Assembly: GCA_022457065.1 (NCBI GenBank)
Contig: JAJGBQ010000001.1
Location: forward strand, 8,034,401 to 8,098,400
Origin: Curvularia sp. ZM96
Taxonomy: Eukaryota; Ascomycota; Dothideomycetes; Pleosporales; Pleosporaceae
Direction: 5' to 3'
Length of the DNA stretch: 64,000 nt
This document shows, piece after piece, positions 23,236 to 34,609 of this stretch; the stretch's first letter is position 1; every line of letters starts with the position of its first letter. The notes under the pieces were generated by a model that was not told where the DNA came from, did no database searches, and was given only the letters and a program-made list of their open reading frames with translations. The translations under genes were made by a program, and so were the position numbers.

Positions 23236-23436
23236 TCTAGCAACGCCGTTGCTAAGAGAACTAGAGGTAACGTTAGACTACTAGTTATATTAGTATAATA
23301 ATAAATATATAAAGTAGCGAGTTTACTTATACTACTATATTTACTACGCTTCTATCTAGTATTTTATCTAGTTGCGTATACTTTATTCGTCTATCTAGCG
23401 AGACTTACGTATAAATATAAGCGTCTTATATATTAT
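23236..23436 (+). repeat. Relic of the telomere-linked-helicase 5' region, with hairpin
   Basis: TCTAGCAAC-GCC-GTTGCTAAG (23236-23256... first arm 23236-23244) is a RIP-changed copy of the perfect hairpin at 55051-55071. The next 180 bases follow the helicase upstream region, including GAGGTAACGTTAGACTAC and TATAAATATAAGCGTCTTAT, which lies immediately upstream of and overlaps the helicase start at 55231-55250. Homology stops there. The reading frame itself is missing. Confidence 0.75.
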
Positions 23437-24850
23437 AAGTAATAAGTTAAGAGGATTACCTTCTTTAATACTAACTACAAGTAGTAGGAAACTATTAGAC
23501 TATTAGTAAGTAAGCAATCTCTATGGGGTAATAATTATATAACTAGCTTTACGCTAAGTATAGGTAAGTATACTAAAGATATAAGAATACTCTATTACGT
23601 AACTAAGTATCTTTAAAGACTTTAGAAAAAATAGAGATTATTTTATAAAGTTAGTAAAAATAGAATAGTAGATAATTATTAACTATATACTAGACCTTAA
23701 CGCACGAGAATCTCTAATACACCTCCCTACTATTAAAAATCTAGCTAATTCTTTACTAGTTATCTGCTATTATAACTCTATTAGTCTAAACTAGCCTAGA
23801 GTATTTATATAGCGTTATCTAGAGCTTAAAATAAAGTTTAATTAAGAGTATAACTATAGAAGAGCCCTTTATAAAGTTTCTAAGCTTATATAGAGCTAGT
23901 TCTATTTAATATAGAATACTAAAGTTAAGTTTAAAATCTAGAATAATAATATATATAATTTTAATAAGATAGGCTTTATAATAAATATATATAACTCGTT
24001 AGTAGTAGTTATAGCCTCTAAGTATTAATTAAAGCTAAAATCTTTATAGTAAGATAATAAAGAGTAGATTACTAGCGTAATTTATATTAGCGTAGCTAGC
24101 TAGGCGATTCTACTCTTTATTATCTTTTAAGATAAGTACTACCTCTCTATCTAGTATAAGAAAGTAAGTCTATCTAAGAATTAGATTATTAGAGTCTCTA
24201 AGAATAGCTAAATAATAAATAGGCTTAGTATAAAGTAGCTAGAGTACTTTAATAGATATATAAAAGAGCGTACTATTAGAGCTTATTGTCTACTTATTCT
24301 TAATAGTTATAAGAGCTATAACTTTATTAAGTTTTAGTAATACTATATAGAGGTAAAGATTATTACTTTCTATATATCTCTATACTCTTTCTATCTACTA
24401 TAGCTACTTAATATAGGCTACTTTTCGTCTTTAAAGAAGGCCTATAGGCGCTAAGCTAAGAATATAATACGTAATAGAATTAACTATATTACTAAGATAG
24501 AGTTTCTACTAGCCTTCTAGCTAGTCTATTATAAAACTATTATAAAGAATAATATTCTAGAAAAGTTCTAAGAAGCTAGCTTAGTTCTATACGATCTAAA
24601 GATAGTAATATTAAAGCTTAATATTAAGCTACGCACGCTATTACTATCTACTATAGAAGATCTACCTTAGCTATCGCAAACTCTAAGTAATACTCTAGAA
24701 TTAGAGTTATAATTAACGCTAGTAAAGTAGAGAATTTAGAGATATATAGATAGCTTACTATTAAGTATAGTAGTTACTTTTAAAAAGCTAGCTAAAGATA
24801 CTACGATTATCGCGTAGAAGCTAGTGTTAGCGTAAAAATATATCTCTAAG
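23437..24850 (+). pseudogene. Pogo/Fot1-type transposase relic, RIP-degraded
   Basis: Conceptual reading on the plus strand from about 23700 recovers a pogo-like order: PYLPTIKNLANSLL, a CENP-B-like HTH part ending LELKIKFN and YNYRRALYKV, IYNFNKIGFIINI (DE-type catalytic start), LLILNSYKSYNFIKF (originally the DGHxSH box) and IGYFSSLKKAYRR. Nearly every Trp, Gln and Gly-rich position is altered by RIP-type change. Terminal inverted repeats could not be identified. 24851-25214 is further AT-rich sequence of the same kind with no gene. Confidence 0.75.
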
Positions 24851-25214
24851 CTTAAAGTAGCTAATTAAGCTACTATATAATAAAGATTATATAAAAGAAA
24901 GTAAGTATAGAAGAGAGAGACCCTAACTATTAAAGAGAGAGAGTGATTAGTAACTCTAAGAGAGTTTAGGGCGCGTAGTAATAGGAAGAAGATAAAGAAG
25001 AGAGCGCGTATTAAGGTAGGTAAACTATTATAAAGACGCTATAGACGCTATAGTAAGACCAGACATAACTCGCGCATATATAAGCAAGATATAGAAGATA
25101 ATTTTAAGTAGAATAGCTTATTATAATTTAAACTTACTATTATTATTATATTATAATATTTATATAATAGTTATGAAGTTAGTAGGGTCTTATTAGAGTA
25201 ACCGCTTCAGTCTA

Positions 25215-25435
25215 CTGACCGACTCGCTATACAGACACGTTAAGTTATTACTTAATAAGATTAATATGTTATTATTCTATTATTATAGAATTAATTATCT
25301 TTTACTATTAGTTAAATATTTATAACTCCTTTCTACTTAGAAATACTTTAGTAATCGCGCGGACACTTGCTAATAGTTATCTCGCCCTAATCTAGATTAA
25401 GACTTAGAGAAGTATAGCATAACCCCGTGTAACAC
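25215..25435 (-). repeat. Inverted LTR-A-like fragment
   Basis: Read from 25435 downward it starts TGTTACACGGGGTTATGC and follows the first 220 bases or so of the family A LTR with many transitions, then diverges. It is a truncated, older relative in inverted orientation. Confidence 0.75.
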
Positions 25436-26438
25436 TATGCTGTTACATAAACAGTTATAGCTATCAACGAAAAGTAAGAACGCAAAGATAGCTCTACTAT
25501 AGTTAACTAGCTGTATTTTACTATAAGTACAATAGTTTTAGGGGGCTTACGCTAGAACTAAAACGTGGAAATGAAGGGGCTAATTCACGCTAGACTATAA
25601 TAGGCGAGAATCAGTATCTAATTCGCGTCGCATACGCGCGTTTTTGATTCAGGGTGCGCAATTACCTGATTAGGATGAATCGGGGGTCAGATTCACGTAG
25701 CATCGTATACTAGGGCTACTGCTATTGGACAGCAGTATGCTGTCAAGGTTAATGCTGTCGAAAACATCGCGCACGGACCAATTTTCAAGCATGAATGCTG
25801 CAATATCTAGCTCTCTAATATATATAGACCTGAGTTAGATCTATATTACCTAGTGTAAGTATAGACTATTCTATATAGTTATTCTATAGATCTTTAATAT
25901 TCTTTTATATAAGATCTATAGGTACCTATTAAATTAGGGCTTATTTAACGTCCTACGCACTTCTATATACCTCTAAGTAACTCTACTGCCAATACTAATC
26001 CAACTAGTCTTGCCTACGCTGTTACACTTAGAGGAAAAACCCTTGCTAGCTCATGAATTCAAACGTTCGTCTGGGGTACGTAATTACCCTTTACTATTGC
26101 CGGAATTTCTCCGTCATCCGGAATGTCGGAACGCCGGAGATATCTGGAACAGGTACCGGAACGCCGGGAAGTCTTTGAGTGAGTTGGTTTTCTTAGCCTC
26201 GGTTAATGGAATCAATCAGTATCTCACTACGAGGAACTCTAGCTTCCCCAGGGCTCCGTAATCTTTCCTTTGACAACTGCACACGGGGAAGCTCCAAAGA
26301 ACTAGTTCATCTCAGATACACTGGTGTAAGACTCAATCTGCTCTTTTTTATCATCTTGACTTCCAATTCTGTACCAAGAAAATTGTTAAGAAGAAAAGTG
26401 GTCTAAACACTAGTTATTCCATTGGTATTGTGTAGGAA
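25436..26438. other. Intergenic, 5' flank of the mpaB-like locus
   Basis: Mixed composition with no frame I can support. The part near 26100-26180 contains CGGAACGCCGG twice about 30 bp apart, possibly promoter sites for the gene starting at 26439. Confidence 0.4.
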
Positions 26439-27790
26439 ATGGAGCATGAACAGCCTCAGCAACAAAGCCCTTACAAGCTCAAATTTTCCAATGGCTTACC
26501 ACCTGGGACGGACACCCTAGAGCAATTTGAGAAATCCCCCCGCACGCCTCGGCCACCTGCTCAGAGCACGCGAACAACTCCTCCATGGCCCTTACAGAAA
26601 GACCGAAGAGGTAAATGGCTGTCAAAATACCTCGATCAAGTAAGTTTTGCAGTTTTTAGGGCCTGGAGTTAATGGCTGCGAATTATATTAATCACAACCC
26701 AGCTCGATCCTGAAACAGAGTACGATCAGATCATCCGCACGAACGCCTTCTTCACAGGTTCTGATTTCTCCACTGCATTGGGTTATGCCGTTGTCTTTTG
26801 CATCCTAACTCAGACACCAGCAGGTGCGACTGCTATCCACGGCGGCAAAGTAATCAGGCGTGGTCAGCAACGCTATTATGAGACCCAGCTGATGAACTTG
26901 CACTGGATCTACTAAGGAAGCGATTCGACTCAAACCAAGGCATATATAGGGCAGATAAACAGACTTCACGCTGGTGTTGTAAAGCGTCATCCCGGCACTA
27001 TCAGCTTTCCGTGGGAAGCCCAGATGGCCATAATAGCCTTGTCATATTTTGAGGCTTGGGTGAGAAAGACGGTGAACGCGCGAAAACCTGGGCCGCATCC
27101 GAAAGTCAAGGCAGCATACCCGTTATGGGGTGAAAGGTTGACCTCTCATTTCGTCACCGAAGCCAGCGACGGATTCAGAACGTTTGGTCTGAACTACCCA
27201 AGGACATGGAACGAAATAGAGAAGTTCTTCTACTGGTTTGACGATTTTCCGTTTGAGGACCAAACAACACCAGAGCAAAAGCTCAAGGGCCATGAGACTT
27301 CGGAAGCTTTCATCAACCAATTTTGTGAGCTTTGGTTTCCTACGTAAGTGATCCTTTAAGCTAGAATCTCTAAAAGATATCCATGGGTCAGTTCTGATGA
27401 AGTCACTCCGAATAGAGCATTCCATTCCATTGGGTATCACGTAGTCCTAACATTTATTCCGCCCAACTGCCGTCGAAGACAAGCTTTGGGAGAACCAAAC
27501 ATCGTAATATCGTTTTTGACAAGGTTTATTTTGAAATTGAGTATCGATGTGGGTGATTTAATAGTCCCAGATGCTGTCCATCCACCAATGGCCCAGTTTC
27601 GGGAGGGGCTGATATCAGAAAACCTGAACGAGGTCGATGAGAAGATAAGAGTACGTAATCGTTCCCGGGATCGTTATGTCACGATTGTCTCTTCATTCTT
27701 AATACTTCTCTTGGGAAGATTAGTCTATCAGTCTGTTTGTATAGGGCGGTTTGGAAAACTATGAATCACAGGTTTCTTGTACGTCAACGT
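26439..27790 (+). pseudogene. mpaB-like ER-bound oxygenase (DUF2236 type), premature stop
   Basis: Exon 1 at 26439-26639 (67 codons), intron 26640-26702 (GTAAGT...CCCAG), exon 2 from 26703 to 27342, intron 27343-27415 (GTAAGT...ATAG), exon 3 from 27416; the last exon and stop are uncertain. Family-like blocks are RTNAFFTGSDFSTALGYAV, GGKVIRRGQQRYYETQLM, INRLHAGVVKRHPGT followed by PWEAQM, and SYFEAWVRKTV. Members are oxygenases of the mpaB/rubber-oxygenase superfamily using a His-bound haem or metal. A TAA at 26913-26915 sits where homologous reading continues (WIY-stop-GSDS), so the copy is probably dead, or the base is a sequencing error. The change is not C-to-T, so it is not a simple RIP event. 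Confidence 0.7.
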
Positions 27791-28187
27791 AACTTATAAG
27801 TGAGTGGGCCACCTCACCAACTTTGTGCACCTCACTGGCTCCAATTAATTATGGGTTTATTAGATCAAATCCATAGCATTTCTTACAAATCCAATATCTA
27901 ACTGGTAATCTTGACTATTGATTGGAATTAAACCTAGCTAGTCTTAAGGAGGTGTGGCAAAGGCCTGCAAAGTCTCTCAAACAACCTGGCACTGCTCCAA
28001 TCCAAGCGGCTACCCACTGCACTCGTACAAGTAGCCCTATCCTATTCTCAATCCTACACAATATGCTAAACGGAATTATGGTCGGATAGCGCGTTTTACC
28101 CCTACCTATCTAACTAGCCCTACTACCTCGTGCACGCGACTACCTCGTGCACGTGCGGCTTCGTAACTATCTCTACCTTAATACCTT
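27791..28187. other. Intergenic sequence without a recognisable gene
   Basis: The gene-flanking part is of normal composition. From about 28100 it becomes RIP-like, with a short direct repeat of CTACCTCGTGCACG at 28122-28155. Confidence 0.4.
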
Positions 28188-28470
28188 ATATCTCTACTAC
28201 TATAAGTAATATTAAGACTACGCTTATAGCTATTAATACCTTAGAATCTAAGAAGTCTTTTACGTATACTAAGATTATAAAAAGATATAGTATTACTTAA
28301 ACTACGCTTATCTAAAGATACTAAAGTCGCTATATCTTGCCTTTAATAGGCTATTAAAAGTAGTAGCTCCTCTATATATAGTAGGAGTAGGCCCTAATCG
28401 CCTATATTAATTAACTAATAGATAAAGGCTTACTACTTAGTTAGCTAATAATATGTAATTTTATCTTATA
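28188..28470 (+). pseudogene. N-terminal fragment of a pogo/Fot1 transposase (CENP-B-type HTH), RIP-degraded
   Basis: Conceptual translation gives STTISNIKTTLIAINTLESK, SFTYTKIIKRYSIT, TTLI and ALIAYINXLTDKGLLLS, matching the start of Fot1-like transposases. TAG and TAA replace Gln, Trp and Arg. The fragment stops abruptly where the hAT element begins at 28471. Confidence 0.65.
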
Positions 28471-28730
28471 TAGACTGGTAAATGGGCTGGGGCAGGGCTG
28501 GGGCAGGGCTGCCAAGAGTTGGGTAGGGGCAGGGCTGGGTTGCTTAATAAGCGGGCTGGGGTAGGGCTGGGTCAGATAACTAAGCAACCCAGCCCTGCCC
28601 CTACCCAACTCTTGGCATTTAAGTTAGGTAGGGGCAGGGCTGGGTTACTTGGCACTCGGGCTGGGGCAGGGCTAGGTTGCTTAATAAGCGGGCTAGGGTA
28701 GGGCTGGGTTGCTTAGTACTAGGTTATGCT
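28471..28730 (+). repeat. Left subterminal GC-rich array of the hAT element
   Basis: Units of GGGCTGGGGCAGGGCTGGGT, some with TTGCTTA, are repeated. Within it, 28511-28546 and 28581-28616 are perfect 36-bp inverted copies separated by 34 bp and could form a long hairpin. Such arrays are typical transposase-binding regions of hAT elements. Confidence 0.85.
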
Positions 28731-28914
28731 AGGTCTTAGTTATTAGTTATATATATATATTAAAGACTTATCACGCATAATTATCACAGTAGTAAATTTA
28801 AAGTTCAGAACTTATGAAACTTTTATTTGACTTCTAGCACATAGCTAGTTCTTAATTATGGCCATCCCTCAATCATAAAAGCCCTCAGTACTTAATACTC
28901 TATCATAAAAGCCC

Positions 28915-29888
28915 TCAGTACTTAGTACCACCCGTGCCAAGCTTGTTAAGATAGTGCTTGACAAGATTCCCATTCTTCTTCTAAATGGTAACTCTCTTAG
29001 CATAGATAGCGTTTAGGTTACAGTCTAGATAGTTAGCAGCTATAATTAATATCTGTGATAATATAACATACTCTTAAGAAATCTAACTAAGAAACACTCA
29101 GCAGCCTCTTGAAGACCTTCCAACGCCTCTCTCTAGATACGTAGAGAGTGTTTCGGATATACCTCTTCTATAATCTCCCTCACAAGTCTTACAAATCGAG
29201 TCTTTGGAATAAGCAGCTCAGTAGTCTTCTGCAATCTTTTAATCTCTCTTATTGCAACAGCTAGTAATTATTAGTCGCTTGCTGTGATAAATAACTGCGA
29301 TAAACTTACTGCCAGGCTTAAACCTGCGCCTCCTAGTGGCGCCAGACGTAGATCGTTGAGCACTAGGCTGTGTAGGAGGGCCAGGCTCGTCTTCCTCGTT
29401 GCCTTCCGACTCTTGATCCTCATTGTCGGGCTCAGGCGTAGGCGGCCTAGGCTTGGCTAGCTGCTTACGGGGGGCTTTGCCACCTACACCCTTGAACATA
29501 TTACCAGTCCTACTATTAGTTAGCTATTACTTGTAATAAATCACCGTGATAAACGTACGCAAAAGCTGCAAGATGGCTACTAGTCGAGATAGAGGGCGGG
29601 GAGGGATGATTGTAAGTAGCAGTCCTAGTATTTGTTAGCTATTTCCTATAATAAACTACTATAATAAACTTACGGATCTAGCTAGCCACCTCCAGCAGAA
29701 AAAGTAGAATTGCTAGTTGTATTAGTTCCTAAAATCTCAAGTTCGCCTTCAAGAGCTTCTAATTCGGCAGGTGTCAGCGACCGAGACAGCTGTTCTTCTT
29801 TAGGTAGCACGTTTAACCAATCTACCATCTCCTTAAACGTCTCATCGCCTAGCACCTCGTCTACTACTGCCTACTAGAATTCGGACAT
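28915..29888 (-). pseudogene. hAT gene A: small multi-exon accessory gene, degraded
   Basis: ATG at 29888 (MSEF then TAG) and a conceptual exon including LGDETFKEMVDWLNVLPKEE and LTPAELEALEGELEILGTN. A Pro/Glu-rich exon follows (KPRPPTPEPDNEDQESEGNE) ending RRRRFKPG, then a last exon ending KHYLNKLGTGGTKY with TGA at 28915-28917. Introns with GT...CTAAC/CTAAT...TAG lie near 29624-29672, 29512-29560, 29263-29312 and 29020-29063, and all carry the paired motif. I do not recognise the protein family. TAG stops in place of Trp or Gln indicate RIP damage. Confidence 0.55.
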
Positions 29889-30399
29889 GGTACGTGATAA
29901 ATCTCTGTAATAACTAGTAGGGTTAAGCTAAGAAATTTAGCGTTAGGCTAGGAAAGTTAGAGTTGAATTAAGAGGATTGGGGGATAAGTACTTAGCTATA
30001 GAGTAGTTAAGAATTTTAGGGATATATAAGTAGGTAAAAGTGAAGGTAAAGGTGAGTGCACGGACTACCTAAGGTCTTGCTAAGGGTCTGCGAGATAGTT
30101 AGCAAGAAATCGCCATAACTTAACGAAGCAGTAATAAAATACTATAATAATTGGCTCGTTAGATAGAGCTACTCTAGGGCTTTCAAATAAGACTAAAATT
30201 AAAGCGCTCTGACTTTTATTATCCGAGATATTGGCTGTATAATAGATGTTGTTCGCTAGCGCGAAATCCATAGCGCACGGACCCCTAATTACCTTAATAG
30301 GTGGACTATCACCAAACTTCCTACTCTCTCTTAGCAACTATCCCCCCCCTCTACCCCCACCATACTAGACGTTATATCAGTACTTTATCACAGTCAACA

Positions 30400-31600
30400 A
30401 TGCCGCGCACGCCAGAAATTAAGCGCGAGCCTACGACAGAGGCTGATAGCGACGTACCTAAGGGTCTAGCACCTCCACGCGTTATCCAAATACCCAAAGG
30501 CTTTACTAAGCAGGAGTGGGCAGATCTTACTAAAGTAATAATTCTAGTCTATTATCACGGTAAATACTAACGTTAGTAGGGCTTTAAAAATAAGCAAGAC
30601 GAGATCAATTTTATCATTGCGCAACGTAGATCTAGAGGTTCCCAAAAGGGTCGTCTAACTAGTCTGCGAGTCTAATATCAAGGTCAGCTCAGTAATACAG
30701 CTCGAGCTATTACACAGAGAGATCTCGCTGCGTTACGTACTAAGGAAGAAGCCGCTCTCCAACGCGCCAAAGATGCTAACTGCGCTACTCGGGCGAAATT
30801 TCTTAAGTTACTTAAAGAGAAAGAATAGTATAAGACCGCTAGAGAGGACGAGAGGGATGGGATTATAAAGAGCTATCTTAAGGAGCATAAATCTAAGCGC
30901 TTTAAAGAAAAGCGAAGTAGTAAGTTATTACAGTTTTTTATTACAGACATCTACTAATAGTTATTAGCTAATTAGATAGCGTTTGCTCTACAAGCTGTAC
31001 ACGCGAAATAGTCTAAGATCTAGAATAAGATCAACAAAAGACGGCATTAGCTCATTCTCTAGACTACCCCTAGCGACGCCCCGTCTAATACCTCTACTAA
31101 GGGGTTACGCGTTTCTACTCGTCTCTATGGTCGAAAGGGGGTTGTTAACTTACTTCTACGCAAAGAATATCTTCGAGGATTGGCTAAGCTGAACAACAAC
31201 GCCTTTAAGAGCGAGCAAGCACGAGATAAGTAGCTCAAGTTTTGCGAGAACCTTTCTCCTAAGGAAAAAGAACTTGCTACAGATAGTTCCTGGCTATAAG
31301 TTTATCACAGTTTATTATCACATTTAACGACTAACTAGTATAGACAAGAAGAGCCTGCTTCTATCCTCAACTAGTTTAATCTAGATACGCGTCTTAAGGA
31401 TAATATGCTATATATCAAGGGCTATAGTAGTAACGAGTGTGAAGAAGAGGTTGATGACGAAGATAAGATCATAGACGAGAATGAGGATAGCTATAGTAGT
31501 AACGATAGCTTTTTGGCTCCATAGGGGGCTAATAGTACTGAGGTAGAGGAGGCTAAGAATTAAGACGAAGAGGCTAAAGAAGAGAAGTCTGAGTAGTGCT
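30400..31600 (+). pseudogene. hAT gene B: multi-exon accessory gene with charged, helix-rich product, degraded
   Basis: ATG at 30400 (MPRTPEIKREPTTEADSDVP). Introns are near 30535-30579, 30919-30959 and 31300-31339, each with a TACTAAC/ACTAAT-like branch site, a TAG 3' end and the paired motif. Exons read QDEINFIIAQRRSRGSQKGR, a Lys/Arg/Glu-rich stretch (LKLLKEKE, KEHKSKRFKEKRS), VNLLLRKEYLRGLAKLNNNA, FCENLSPKEKELATDSSWL, then an acidic tail. The 3' end is uncertain (31600 or later). Helix-turn-helix-like or DNA-binding accessory function is possible but not shown. Several TAG stops. Confidence 0.55.
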
Positions 31601-31893
31601 AGCTATCCAAGCATATCTCTGACAATGCTCTAGTAGTTAGGGTTTAGAGTATTATGCTAGAGTTTATCCTAGCCAGTAATTACAGTATAACCCCTATATC
31701 GATCTAAACTTTCTCTTATATGAAACCTACTTCAGACATATCTAAAACAACACTAGTGTTTTAGACAATCTTAGCTCTGCTAGAAGCTAGAGGACTTAGA
31801 ACTTCCTACTATATCTAGTTTTCTACAGATAATATTTGTCCGTCTAGTAACTTTAATTTATCACAGTTATTTATCACAGATACAATCTTCAAG

Positions 31894-34495
31894 ATGGCTG
31901 AGCCTCCTACAGAACCACTAGATATCCTTGCGCATCTCAAGATGAGTGCTCTACACTAAGAAAAAGGTGGTCTTAAAGACACACTTACACTCGTCTAGTA
32001 TCCAGTACTTGAAAATAATAGTAGTAAAGAGAACAAAGCGATTATTTTAAACTAGAAGGAGTGGTAGAATAAAACACTATGGGCCTAAGATCCTTCGAAG
32101 CTAGTTCCACACTAGGGCTCTTCTTGTCGTACGAGCTAAATCTAGACAAACTTTAGAGAGGCTGCAGAGATCCTAACTAGCCGTCTATATATATTCTGCT
32201 CGAACTGCAGTTATATACTCGCGCACCCATTAGCTGGAAATATTAGTACAAAGCATCTTCATAGACATCGCCAAACTTAGACTTGCTAGCTTATCTCTTC
32301 GCCTATACACAACGAGCTATCGAACTCACTCCGCCAAAGTATCCTACTACTAACAAATATTAATCCTCGCGTAATACCAGCCTACTCAACTAAGACATAC
32401 GAACAAGAATTAGTAAGAGTAGTAGTTAATAACTACTAGAGCTTCCAAACACTTAAGCGGCCATTATTCTAACAATTTCTTCAGTTTCTCTAGCCTAACG
32501 CTGTGATTATTAGCCGTTATAAATTCAAGTTAGCTTTTAAGTCACAATTTAAGAAGGCTTCAGCTAAGCTTCTTAATAATCTTAGCTAAGAAACAAAAGT
32601 ATCACTTGCATTAGATAGTTAGGCTTTAAGTAACCATCTTAGTTTCCTTACAATTAAAGGTTACTATATCAATACTCGATGGCAACTTAAAGAAAAGCTT
32701 TTGGATTTTATACCAATCCGTGGGAGACATACTAGAGCTTTAATGGCAGATGAAGTTCTAAAACTTCTTTCTAGGAGTGAACTCCAGAAAAAATTACTAT
32801 CTATTACTTGCGATAATGCTAGCAATAATAGCACTCTTACGCAGTCTCTTTAGCAAGGTCTACAACAACTTAGTATAAGCTGGAGTCCAAGTAAAAACAC
32901 CATTCCCTGCTTAGCCCATATTATCAACCTCGTTATCTAGGATATTATCTAGCACTTAAGGCTGTCAGCTTCTACCGAGTTAGATAATATACAAGATTTG
33001 CAGAGACAACAGATCAATAAAGTAGATGCCAACATCTCAGTCCCCAATTCACTTCGCAAGGGAAGAATTTTTTATTATAGTTATTTATTATATACTAACT
33101 ATAATATAGATTAGAGTAATCTATATTATAGTTAACTTATCTCCTTAGCGATACGAACAGTTTCTCGCAACACAACGGGATCTACTACTAAAAAAACGCC
33201 TTAGTGTTATCCGTGATGTTAGAACACAATAGAACTCAACATATAATATGTGTAAGCGCGCAGTTAAGCTTCGGCAATATATTAATAAATGGCTTAAAGA
33301 TGAGATCGCATTAAGGGTTCCTATCTATACCAAAAACCTCTTAGAGGCTGACAACAATACTAATATTAATTCTCAGGATCTTAAGAGACTACGACTATCT
33401 GCGCAAGAATAGTCGCATCTTAAGACGGTTACTAAAATGCTTAGCTATTTTAAGACTGCAACAATGTCTCTAAGTTAGAGTCGAAAACCTTAAATACCAT
33501 ATATCTAGCTCATATATAATCAGCTTTTTAATTTTCTTAATCAGATAGAGGTTAATTTAGAAGAAGACTTAGAGAATAGCAACTGGCCACAAGTAGTGAG
33601 AGCTGCGGCGGCGAAAGGGAGAGCAAAGTTAAGTAAATACTACTCGAAAACAGATAAAGAGCGTGGCTTCTTATTTAACTGCGCGACGATTCTTAATCCA
33701 ACGCAAAAGCTTACAGCCTATGAGGTATTATCACAGATATTTATTACAGATAGATACTAATAGAAGATGTAGGATGAGACATAGGAGTTTCAAGATAAGC
33801 ATATCTACTAGCAGCAGTTTCTTGATTATCTAGCTCGATATAATAATTAAGAAACTATACAGTCAACACTAAGCTCATTTCCTTAGAGGTTATCAAGCAC
33901 TGAATAGTTTCGAAGGCCTACTTTACTTCGATCACAATTAAGCCAGATTTCTCTTTCAAGCTAGGATTCTTTAAGCTAGGAGATTGAGGAGAGTAGAGGG
34001 CCAACCTATTAAGAAGGGGAGCAATATCTAAGCAGCCCTAGCATTAATCCACGGGAACATGTCGATATCTTAGAATGGTGGAAAGCAAGTAAGATTACGT
34101 ACCCCTACCTTGCCTAAGTTGCAAAAGATATTCTAGCTATACTAATTACGCAAGTAGGTGTAGAGAGAGTCTTTAGTATTGCTAAGGAAGTTATTAACGA
34201 TCATCAACATCAGCTTTCTGCTAAAAAGATTCGACAACTCATGATTCTTAAATTTGCGAATTCTAATAAGATGGAGAGTCTTGATAGAAACTTAGACGGG
34301 CCTATAGAGGAAGCTACCCAACTTTCTGATAATATTAGTAATTTGTTTGAGCTCCTAGCAGGTATAGAGGAGTTTAGGAGTCAGAGTTAGAGTTAGAATA
34401 TAGAAGAGACTATAGAAGAAGTGGATGAGGTAGAGGACGAGTTACTACTTCCTCCACGAAAGCGTGTCCGCCCTGCGCGCTACCGTGATAGTTAA
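31894..34495 (+). pseudogene. hAT transposase (gene C), RIP-degraded
   Basis: ATG at 31894 (MAEPPTEPLDILAHL). A BED-like zinc-finger part with CSNCSYILAHP and LHRHRQT is followed by a DDE core region with IPIRGRHTRALMADEV, LSITCDNASNN and CLAHIINLV, which are hAT hallmarks. The C-terminal hATC dimerisation part reads PREHVDILEWWKASKITYPY and GVERVFSIAKEVINDH, and the product ends RKRVRPARYRDS at TAA 34493-34495. Introns are near 33066-33162 (5' GT altered) and 33726-33764. Many TAG/TAA stops make it inactive. As family knowledge, such enzymes cut and paste the element. Confidence 0.85.
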
Positions 34496-34609
34496 CTGTA
34501 ATAAATCCTATTAGTTTTATCTTAAAGTTCTTTTTAGAGCTACTGTAATAATAAACTGTAATAAATTCGAATTCTTTCTACCCTGAAGTTATTCGTAACC
34601 TAGCTAGGC

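Larger units (their letters stand above)
28768..34564. promoter_or_regulatory. Sixteen paired 9-bp motifs (TTATCACAG-N4-TTATCACAG) in non-coding parts of the hAT element
   Basis: Each site is two copies of TTATCACAG, or a C-to-T or otherwise degenerate form, with starts exactly 13 bases apart. Plus-strand pairs start at 28768, 30372, 30539, 30925, 31302, 31858, 33072 and 33728; minus-strand pairs (read CTGTGATAA) at 29040, 29282, 29531, 29646, 29892, 30129, 34483 and 34543. Sites inside gene A point with gene A and those inside genes B and C point with them. Many lie just after an intron 5' splice site; 29892, 30372 and 31858 lie directly upstream of the three start codons; the outermost ones point inward from both ends. 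Function is unknown. Confidence 0.75.
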
